Shown here one piece after another: positions 6,109-11,589 of a stretch of 11,589 nt of DNA. The position numbers were made by a program, and so were the translations under genes. The notes below the pieces were generated by a model. It searched no databases and was not told the origin of the DNA. It saw only the letters and a program-made list of their open reading frames with translations. Source of the DNA: an uncultured Lachnospiraceae bacterium (GTDB lineage: Bacteria; Bacillota; Clostridia; Lachnospirales; Lachnospiraceae); the NCBI GenBank assembly GCA_948438565.1, contig CAOJLW010000048.1, forward strand, positions 1-11,589, read 5' to 3'. Each line of letters begins with the position of its first letter. Position 1 is the stretch's first letter.

Positions 6109-7419
6109 ATGGAAAAAGGGCATAAAATTGACAAAATAGAGCCAGGCAGCATTGCGGAAGAACTGGGACTTATGCCAGGGGATATCTTAATTTCGATTAA
6201 CGGACAGACCGTTGAGGACGTTTTTGACTATCATTATCTGATGCAGGATGAAGAGCTGGAGATTTTGGTGCAAAAACCGGACGGTGAAGAATGGGAGCTG
6301 GATATCGAAAAGGATTATGAAGAGGATCTGGGGGTTGCTTTTGAAAATGGCTTGATGGACAGCTATCGATCTTGTAGGAACCGGTGTATGTTTTGTTTTA
6401 TAGACCAGATGCCAAAGGGGATGCGGGAAACGCTTTATTTTAAAGACGACGACGCTAGGCTTTCCTTTTTGCAGGGCAATTATGTTACGCTTACGAATCT
6501 GTCCGAACATGATATTTCCCGTATTATCCGGTATCATCTGGAGCCGATCAATATTTCTGTGCATACGATGGATCCCGCGCTCCGCTGTCGGATGTTAAAT
6601 AACCGTTTTGCCGGGGAGGCGCTGAAAAAAATGCGTCTGCTCGCAGACGCCGGAATTTTGATGAATGGACAGATTGTGCTCTGTAAGGGTATTAACGATG
6701 GCATACAGCTGGAAGAAAGCATAAAAAAGCTGACGGAATATATTCCTTATATGCAGAGCCTTTCCGTCGTTCCGGTGGGACTTACCAAATATCGGGACGG
6801 TTTGTATCCGTTAGAGCCGTTTACAAAGGAGGACGCTATAGAGACGTTAGCTTGCATCCACCGATGGCAGCGTGATTGTATGGAGCGCTACGGCATTCAT
6901 TTTGTCCATGCCGGAGACGAGTGGTATCTGCTTGCCAACGAACCGCTTCCGCCGGGAGACGCCTATGACGGTTATTTGCAGCTGGAAAACGGCGTCGGTA
7001 TGCTGCGCCTGTTAAACGATGAATTTATGGAGGCTTTAGACAAGGCAAACGCCGATGGCGCAGCCAGCCGTCGGGTGACGATTGCAACCGGCGTTTTGGC
7101 GGCGCCAACCATTGAGCGGCTGTGCGGCTGCTTTATGCAGAAATTCCCCAATGTAACGGTACAGGTTGCGCCGATTCGGAATGATTTTTTCGGCGCTCGG
7201 ATTACAGTTTCCGGACTTTTGACCGGGCAGGATATTCTGGCGCAGTTAAAAGGGCGCGATTTGGGAGATCGGCTGCTGCTTTCGTGCAATTTGCTGCGGA
7301 GCGGAGAAGAGGTCTTTTTGGATGATGTTACGCTGGCCGAGGTTAAAAATACTTTACAAGTACAGGTAGATATTGTAAAATCAAGCGGACAAGATTTGAT
7401 GGATGCATTGTTAAAATAG
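6109..7419 (+). CDS. PDZ-radical SAM-DUF512 protein, function unknown
   Basis: A 436-residue protein. A PDZ-like domain comes first: residues 6-55 contain IDKIEPGSIAEELG, then PGDILISINGQ. A radical SAM segment follows, with the cluster cysteines C89, C93 and C96 in CRNRCMFC (the CX3CX2C pattern that binds a 4Fe-4S cluster), and then a C-terminal DUF512 region from about residue 220, ending near GEEVFLDDV. I recognise it as the conserved family found beside der in many Firmicutes and also known in cyanobacteria. No reaction is established to my knowledge. It is cytoplasmic, since there is no signal peptide or membrane helix. The start is the ATG with AAGGGAG six bases upstream; a longer reading frame running back into the permease gene has no basis. 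The gene is 20 nt before der, most likely in one transcript with it. Confidence 0.92.
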   Translation: MEKGHKIDKIEPGSIAEELGLMPGDILISINGQTVEDVFDYHYLMQDEELEILVQKPDGEEWELDIEKDYEEDLGVAFENGLMDSYRSCRNRCMFCFIDQMPKGMRETLYFKDDDARLSFLQGNYVTLTNLSEHDISRIIRYHLEPINISVHTMDPALRCRMLNNRFAGEALKKMRLLADAGILMNGQIVLCKGINDGIQLEESIKKLTEYIPYMQSLSVVPVGLTKYRDGLYPLEPFTKEDAIETLACIHRWQRDCMERYGIHFVHAGDEWYLLANEPLPPGDAYDGYLQLENGVGMLRLLNDEFMEALDKANADGAASRRVTIATGVLAAPTIERLCGCFMQKFPNVTVQVAPIRNDFFGARITVSGLLTGQDILAQLKGRDLGDRLLLSCNLLRSGEEVFLDDVTLAEVKNTLQVQVDIVKSSGQDLMDALLK

Positions 7420-7429
7420 AAGAGGAAAG

Positions 7430-7434
7430 AGGAG
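7430..7434 (+). promoter_or_regulatory. Ribosome binding site that sets the der start
   Basis: AGGAG lies five bases before ATG 7440. An in-frame GTG at 7434 overlaps this site and has a poorer AGAGGA further upstream (7421-7426). ATG 7440 also gives MSKPVVAVVGRPNVGKST, the usual beginning of Der. Confidence 0.7.
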
Positions 7435-7439
7435 TGAAT

Positions 7440-8762
7440 ATGAGTAAGCCGGTGGTAGCAGTCGTAGGTCGGCCCAATGTTGGAAAGTCTACGCTATTTA
7501 ACGTTCTTGCCGGAGAACGGATTGCAATTGTAAAGGATACGCCCGGTGTGACCAGGGATCGGATTTATGCGGACGCCTCCTGGCTGAACCGGGATTTTAC
7601 GTTAATTGATACGGGCGGAATCGAGCCGGATTCCAAAGACATTATTTTATCTCAGATGCGGGAGCAGGCCCAGATTGCAATCGATACGGCGGATGTGATT
7701 TTATTTTTGACGGATGTCCGTCAGGGGATGATAGACGCGGATGAAAAAGTGGCGGATTTGCTGCGCCGTTCCCATAAACCGGTTGTGTTAGTCGTCAATA
7801 AAGTGGACAGCTTTGAAAAATATATGCCGGACGTCTATGAATTTTATAACCTGGGCATCGGGGAGCCGTTTCCAATTTCCGCGTCGTCCCAACTGGGGAT
7901 TGGCGAGCTTTTGGATGCCATAATCCAACATTTTCCGGAACAAGACAGTGAGGAAGAGGAGGATGGACGTCCGCGGATTGCTCTGATCGGAAAACCCAAT
8001 GTCGGCAAATCGTCGCTTGTCAATTATCTGTTGGGAGAAAAGCGCGTTATTGTATCCGAGATTGCCGGGACGACCAGAGACGCCATTGATACCGTGATCA
8101 AGTATCATGGACAGGAATATGTCTTTATTGACACGGCGGGATTGCGCCGAAAGAGCAAAGTAAAAGAGGATTTGGAGCGTTATAGCATTATCCGTGCGGT
8201 AACGGCCGTAGAACGCGCCGATGTGGCCATTATCATGATTGACGCCACAGAAGGCGTGACGGAACAGGACGCTAAAATTGCCGGAATTGCGCACGAACGG
8301 GGCAAAGGTATCCTGATTGTTGTCAACAAATGGGATGCGGTGCAAAAAGACGATCGGACCATGCATAAGCATACGGATAAAATCCGATCAGTGTTAAGCT
8401 TTATGCCCTATGCGGAAATCCTGTTTATTTCTGCAAAGACAGGGCAGCGGACAGGGAAGCTCTATGATATGATTCAAATGGTGATAGCCAACAATGCCAT
8501 GCGGATTAAAACCGGTGTGCTCAATGAAATTATTATGGAGGCAGTGGCGATGCAGCAGCCGCCTTCCGACCGTGGAAAACGTTTGCGGGTGTATTATGCG
8601 ACGCAGGTGGCGGTGAAACCGCCGACATTTGTCTTGTTTGTCAACGACAAGTCCCTGATGCATTTTTCTTATCTGCGGTATCTGGAAAACCGGATCCGGG
8701 ATGCCTTTGGATTTCGTGGGACTGCGCTTCGGTTTTTTGTCCGGGAAAAGAATGGGGAGTGA
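7440..8762 (+). CDS. der: Ribosome-assembly GTPase Der (EngA)
   Basis: A GTPase with two G domains in tandem, needed for assembly of the 50S ribosomal subunit. At 440 residues it has full length. G domain 1 has GRPNVGKST at 10-18, DTPGVTRD at 33-40, DTGG at 57-60 and NKVD at 120-123. An acidic linker (residues 168-176, SEEEED) follows. G domain 2 has GKPNVGKSS at 184-192, AGTTRD at 209-214, DTAG at 231-234, NKWD at 296-299 and SAK at 331-333. The C-terminal KH-like domain ends with FRGTALRFFVREK. All nucleotide-binding motifs are intact in both domains. It lies 20 nt after the radical SAM gene and only 4 nt before plsY. Confidence 0.97.
   Translation: MSKPVVAVVGRPNVGKSTLFNVLAGERIAIVKDTPGVTRDRIYADASWLNRDFTLIDTGGIEPDSKDIILSQMREQAQIAIDTADVILFLTDVRQGMIDADEKVADLLRRSHKPVVLVVNKVDSFEKYMPDVYEFYNLGIGEPFPISASSQLGIGELLDAIIQHFPEQDSEEEEDGRPRIALIGKPNVGKSSLVNYLLGEKRVIVSEIAGTTRDAIDTVIKYHGQEYVFIDTAGLRRKSKVKEDLERYSIIRAVTAVERADVAIIMIDATEGVTEQDAKIAGIAHERGKGILIVVNKWDAVQKDDRTMHKHTDKIRSVLSFMPYAEILFISAKTGQRTGKLYDMIQMVIANNAMRIKTGVLNEIIMEAVAMQQPPSDRGKRLRVYYATQVAVKPPTFVLFVNDKSLMHFSYLRYLENRIRDAFGFRGTALRFFVREKNGE
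8754..8759 (+). promoter_or_regulatory. Ribosome binding site that sets the plsY start
   Basis: GGGGAG sits at the very end of der, seven bases before ATG 8767. It rules against the in-frame ATG at 8701, which would add 22 residues read from inside der. Confidence 0.7.
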
Positions 8763-8766
8763 CGCT

Positions 8767-9432
8767 ATGTTATGGAATCGGATCATAGTCCTGGTAATCG
8801 GATATTTTTGCGGGATTTTCCTTTCCGGCTATGCCTACAGTAAATCCAAACACCAGGATATCACCAAAATGGGGAGCGGCAATGCCGGAACTACCAATAC
8901 ATTCCGGATGTATGGTTGGAAGGCAGGATTGATTACGTTGCTGGGGGATGTTTCCAAGCCGATCGCGGCGATTTTGATCACATGGTTGATCTTTCATGCC
9001 AGAGAGCCGGAAGGCGTGCGTCTGTTGGAGTTATATGCGGGACTTGGCACGATTATCGGGCATAATTATCCGTTTTATATGAAACACTTTAAAGGAGGGA
9101 AAGGCATTGCCTGTACGGGCGGTATGATGATTGCGTTTTGCCCGTTGGAAGTGCCGATTGGACTTTCGTTATTTATGATAACGACTGCCCTGACCAAATA
9201 TGTATCCGTAGGCTCTATAGTCGGTCTGGTCAGTTTTTTTGTGCAGACCGTTTTGTTCGGCGAACTGGGACTTTTGGATGTGACAAAAACATACCGCCTG
9301 GAAGTCTATGGATTGGCGGCGTTTATTATGCTGATGGGGATTGTGCGCCATCGGGAAAATATCAAGCGTCTGCTAAACGGAACGGAAAATAAATTCAGCT
9401 TGAAGAAGAAAACGAATAAGGAGGTTCCATAA
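8767..9432 (+). CDS. plsY: Acyl-phosphate:glycerol-3-phosphate acyltransferase
   Basis: A membrane enzyme that moves the acyl group from acyl-phosphate to sn-glycerol-3-phosphate, giving lysophosphatidic acid, the first acylation in phospholipid synthesis. At 221 residues it is near family length. All three PlsY signature loops are present: SGNAGTTN (about residues 37-44), GHNYPFYMKHFKGGKG (about 97-112), and RHRENIKRLLNGTE near residue 202. Hydrophobic helices alternate with these loops, as expected for a small polytopic protein, and a basic tail closes it. The ATG at 8767 is chosen for its GGGGAG site and because homologues begin with the first helix. The stop codon shares its last A with the gpsA ATG. 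gpsA, next in the operon, supplies the acceptor substrate. Confidence 0.96.
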   Translation: MLWNRIIVLVIGYFCGIFLSGYAYSKSKHQDITKMGSGNAGTTNTFRMYGWKAGLITLLGDVSKPIAAILITWLIFHAREPEGVRLLELYAGLGTIIGHNYPFYMKHFKGGKGIACTGGMMIAFCPLEVPIGLSLFMITTALTKYVSVGSIVGLVSFFVQTVLFGELGLLDVTKTYRLEVYGLAAFIMLMGIVRHRENIKRLLNGTENKFSLKKKTNKEVP

Positions 9433-10442
9433 TGGCAAAAGCAGGAATCATCGGAGCCGGAAGCTGGGGTTGCGCGCTTGCGGCTGTATTGGATAAAAAC
9501 GGTCATCAGGTGACCATTTGGTCTGTTTTTGAGGATGAGATCGCCATGCTAAAAGAAAAGCATGAGCATATCAAAAAGCTGCCGGGCGTTCCATTATCCG
9601 CCAGCATTGCCTTTACCTCAGATCTTGGAGAGGCGGTGCGCGGTGCAGATTTACTGGTGCTTGCGGCGCCGTCCGCCTATACCCGGGATACGGTTAGGAA
9701 AATGGCTCCGTTGGTTGGAGAAGCTCCAATGATTGTCAGCGTGGCCAAAGGGATTGAAGAAAAGAGCCTGATGACCTTATTTGAAGTGATCAAAGACGAG
9801 ATTCCGTCAGCGGACGCCGCCGTCTTATGCGGGCCAAGCCATGCGGAGGAGGTGGGCAGGGAATTGCCTACGACCCTGGTGGCAGGAGCGGCTTCCAAAA
9901 AGACGGCGGAATTTATTCAGGGCGTGTTTATGAATGAAGTGTTCCGCGTCTATACAAGTCCGGATGTGCTGGGGATGGAGCTTGGCGGAGCTTTAAAAAA
10001 CGTAATTGCGCTGGCAGCGGGCATGGCGGATGGTCTGGGTTATGGGGACAATACCAAAGCCGCGTTAATTACCCGCGGCATTGCGGAAATCAGCCGTTTG
10101 GCCGTAAAAATGGGAGCTAAACCGGAAACGCTAAACGGTCTGACCGGGATTGGCGATTTGATTGTCACCTGCGCCAGCAGGCATTCCAGAAACCGTAGAG
10201 CGGGTATGTTAATGGGGCAGGGGTATACGATGCAGCAGGCGATGGATGAAGTCCAGATGGTTGTCGAAGGGGTATATTCCACCAAAGCCGCTGTCGCGCT
10301 TGGACAAAAATATCAGGTGTCTATGCCGATTATCGAACAGGTTCATGCAGTCTTGTTTGAAGATAAGCCGGCCAGGGACGCGGTGATGGATTTGATGCTC
10401 AGGGACAGGCGGGCGGAATATACGACGCAGGAATGGGAGTAA
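9432..10442 (+). CDS. gpsA: Glycerol-3-phosphate dehydrogenase [NAD(P)+]
   Basis: Reduces dihydroxyacetone phosphate to sn-glycerol-3-phosphate for phospholipid synthesis, in the cytoplasm. At 336 residues it has full length. The N-terminal nucleotide-binding loop is GAGSWGCALA (residues 8-17), with Cys where Thr is common. Further motifs are KGIEEKS at 106-112, GPSHAEEV at 134-141, the catalytic Lys189 in GGALKNV, GYGDNTKAAL at 203-212, and LTGIGDLIVTC at 237-247. The ATG overlaps the plsY stop by one base (TAATG) and has AAGGAGG at 9418-9424. Directly after it comes a dUTPase gene; in many spore-forming Firmicutes spoIVA is found here or close by. Confidence 0.97.
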   Translation: MAKAGIIGAGSWGCALAAVLDKNGHQVTIWSVFEDEIAMLKEKHEHIKKLPGVPLSASIAFTSDLGEAVRGADLLVLAAPSAYTRDTVRKMAPLVGEAPMIVSVAKGIEEKSLMTLFEVIKDEIPSADAAVLCGPSHAEEVGRELPTTLVAGAASKKTAEFIQGVFMNEVFRVYTSPDVLGMELGGALKNVIALAAGMADGLGYGDNTKAALITRGIAEISRLAVKMGAKPETLNGLTGIGDLIVTCASRHSRNRRAGMLMGQGYTMQQAMDEVQMVVEGVYSTKAAVALGQKYQVSMPIIEQVHAVLFEDKPARDAVMDLMLRDRRAEYTTQEWE

Positions 10443-10449
10443 AAATAAA

Positions 10450-10884
10450 ATGGAAACAATTCGGATTAAATATTTTTCGGAGGATATAGAAAGGCTTTGC
10501 TATGTCGATGGCAAATCCGATTGGATCGATCTGCGCGCGTCCGAACGCGCGGCATTAAAGGCGGGAGAATTTGCTCTGATCCCGCTGGGCGTCGCTATGC
10601 GTCTGCCGGACGGGTATGAGGGGCATTTGGTTCCGCGCAGCTCGACGTTTAAAAATTATGGCATTTTACAGACCAATAGCTGCGGCGTTATTGACAATTC
10701 CTATTGCGGGGACGACGATATGTGGAGGATGCCCGTCTACGCGACCAGGGATACGGTCATTGAAAAAAACGATCGCATCTGTCAATTCCGGATTGTAAAA
10801 AACCAGCCCCAGATCGTCTTTGAGGAATGTAAGCAGTTGGGGACGAAAAACCGCGGCGGTTTTGGGAGCACCGGAAAGCAGTAA
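10450..10884 (+). CDS. dut: dUTP diphosphatase (trimeric dUTPase family)
   Basis: Hydrolyses dUTP to dUMP and pyrophosphate, keeping uracil out of DNA and supplying dUMP for thymidylate synthesis. At 144 residues it has the usual length of the homotrimeric family. The five motifs are all recognisable in order: DLRA at 27-30, PRSS at 62-65, GVIDNSYCGDD near residue 79, RICQFRI near 110, and the C-terminal arm RGGFGSTG near 134, which closes over the nucleotide. Motif 3 keeps the Asp and Tyr that hold the deoxyuridine. The start lies 7 nt after the gpsA stop, and GGGAG (10435-10439) is ten bases upstream, a little far. Similar forms occur in Firmicute chromosomes and phages. No phage genes are nearby, so a chromosomal housekeeping role is likely. 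A related dCTP deaminase fold is less likely, given the motif set. Confidence 0.92.
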   Translation: METIRIKYFSEDIERLCYVDGKSDWIDLRASERAALKAGEFALIPLGVAMRLPDGYEGHLVPRSSTFKNYGILQTNSCGVIDNSYCGDDDMWRMPVYATRDTVIEKNDRICQFRIVKNQPQIVFEECKQLGTKNRGGFGSTGKQ

Positions 10885-10898
10885 AAGTGGAAAAAATT

Positions 10899-10931
10899 GC
10901 ATAGCTTCTGGTTTTTTTGGACAGCTTATGC
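10899..10931 (+). repeat. Imperfect inverted repeat in front of the phosphofructokinase gene
   Basis: GCATAGCT at 10899-10906 pairs with AGCTTATGC at 10923-10931 apart from one bulged T. The loop is 16 nt and contains a seven-T run. The right arm contains the TG of the extended -10 promoter. No T run follows the right arm, so it is not a standard terminator for dut. It may be an operator or chance. Confidence 0.4.
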
Positions 10932-10937
10932 TATAAT
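10909..10937 (+). promoter_or_regulatory. Extended -10 promoter of the phosphofructokinase gene
   Basis: A perfect TATAAT lies at 10932-10937, preceded by TG at 10929-10930. The region 17 bp upstream (TGGTTT at 10909-10914) is a poor -35 box, as is usual for extended -10 promoters. Transcription would start near 10944, giving a leader of about 40 nt. This makes the next gene a separate transcription unit from the dut operon. Confidence 0.7.
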
Positions 10938-10982
10938 ACAATACGTTACAGAAATACAGAAAAAACATTGGAGGATATTTTT

Positions 10983-11589
10983 ATGAAAGGAAATGTTATT
11001 GTAGGACAATCCGGAGGACCGACTGCCGTAATCAATTCCAGTCTGGCAGGGGTTTATAAGGCGGCAGTTGCCTGCGGGGCAAAAAAAGTATATGGTATGC
11101 GTTACGGAATCGAAGGCCTTTTGGCTGAGAAGTATGTGGATTTGTCCGAATACTTAAAAGGCGATTTAGAGGTAGAGCTTTTAAAGCATACGCCGGCGTC
11201 TTATCTTGGCACTTGCCGCTACAAATTGCCGCCGCATGAGGGCAATGAAGAATTATACGAAAAAATCTTTACCATCCTGGACAAATTGGAAGTAGAAGTT
11301 TTGGCCTATATCGGCGGCAACGATTCGATGGATACGATTAAACAGTTGTCGGATTATGCGGCTGCCAACGGCAAGTCTCAGAGATTTATGGGCGTGCCAA
11401 AGACCATTGACAACGATCTGCCAATCACCGATCATACGCCGGGATTTGGCAGCGCAGCCAAATATATTGCATCTTCCGTTAAGGAAGTGATCTGCGACGG
11501 CAGAGGTTTTGCCAATACGCCAATGGTAACGATTATTGAGATTATGGGACGTAATGCAGGATGGCTGACCGCGGCAGCGGCTTTGGCAA
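10983..11589 (+). CDS. 6-phosphofructokinase, probably pyrophosphate-dependent (cut by the right edge)
   Basis: The first 202 residues of a phosphofructokinase, which phosphorylates fructose 6-phosphate to the 1,6-bisphosphate in glycolysis. The reading frame stays open to the window end. Motifs are GQSGGPTAVIN at 8-18, GGNDS at 111-115, PKTIDNDLP at 139-147 and MGRNAGW at 188-194. Two positions separate ATP from pyrophosphate enzymes. The second residue after GG is Asp here, where ATP enzymes have Gly (GGDGS). The residue before TIDND is Lys, where ATP enzymes have Gly. Both point to pyrophosphate, so the enzyme may be reversible. The first residue after GG is Asn rather than the usual metal-binding Asp. 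TTGGAGGA at 10968-10975 precedes the ATG. It has its own promoter. The donor is inferred from residues only. Confidence 0.92.
   Translation, partial: MKGNVIVGQSGGPTAVINSSLAGVYKAAVACGAKKVYGMRYGIEGLLAEKYVDLSEYLKGDLEVELLKHTPASYLGTCRYKLPPHEGNEELYEKIFTILDKLEVEVLAYIGGNDSMDTIKQLSDYAAANGKSQRFMGVPKTIDNDLPITDHTPGFGSAAKYIASSVKEVICDGRGFANTPMVTIIEIMGRNAGWLTAAAALA

Noticed and set aside
7434..7439. GTG start for der.
   Set aside because: It overlaps the ribosome binding site of ATG 7440, which gives the family's usual N-terminus.
7788..8372. A 194-codon open frame on the minus strand inside der.
   Set aside because: It is fully antisense to an intact essential GTPase gene, shows no recognisable motif and has composition expected of a shadow frame.
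8701..8766. Upstream start for plsY inside der.
   Set aside because: The added residues come from der coding sequence in another frame, and ATG 8767 has its own GGGGAG site.
10450..10884. dUTPase as a sign of prophage.
   Set aside because: There are no phage structural, integrase or lysis genes nearby, and the gene sits 7 nt after gpsA in a housekeeping run.

Overview
The window looks like chromosome from a low-to-moderate G+C Firmicute, most likely a member of the Lachnospiraceae (Clostridium cluster XIVa) or a close relative. The evidence is the strong AGGAGG-type ribosome binding sites, a PurA with sequence motifs I recall from that family, the gene order DUF512 radical SAM - der - plsY - gpsA, a clostridial-style dUTPase, and a phosphofructokinase whose diagnostic residues point to pyrophosphate as donor. 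The family assignment rests on recall and pattern, not on a search. No rRNA, tRNA, CRISPR array, insertion sequence or phage gene was seen. Ten genes are complete or essentially complete and one is cut by the right edge. All are on the + strand except one small membrane-protein gene.

Region 1 (1-2346): a DegV/FakB-type fatty-acid-binding protein, then purA (adenylosuccinate synthetase). The 88-bp gap between them holds a terminator-like hairpin that ends directly against the purA ribosome binding site. A strong hairpin terminator follows purA.

Region 2 (2353-6063): an accessory-looking membrane island. A small two-helix membrane protein is encoded on the minus strand. Divergent from it is a three-gene operon: a YtrA-type GntR repressor (TTG start), an ABC ATPase, and a large permease with about nine membrane helices and an exported C-terminal domain of about 280 residues. 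The three genes overlap (8 nt and 26 nt), so their translation is probably coupled. An extended -10 promoter lies just upstream, with a perfect 10-bp inverted repeat across the expected transcription start that is probably the repressor's own operator. A 15-bp-stem terminator closes the operon.

Region 3 (6109-10884): a tightly packed housekeeping run. It comprises a PDZ-radical SAM-DUF512 protein, the ribosome-assembly GTPase Der, the acyltransferase PlsY, glycerol-3-phosphate dehydrogenase GpsA and a dUTPase. GpsA makes sn-glycerol-3-phosphate and PlsY acylates it, the first steps of phospholipid synthesis. The FakB-like protein at the left end could feed acyl groups into the same step, though it is not in the same operon.

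Region 4 (10885-11589): an extended -10 promoter inside an imperfect dyad drives a phosphofructokinase gene that runs off the window. Its residues suggest it uses pyrophosphate rather than ATP.

Most of the window is ordinary core genome. The parts most worth a second look are the GntR-ABC module with its operator and large exported domain, the altered active-site motifs of PurA, the hairpin in front of purA, and the GGNDS variant in the phosphofructokinase.
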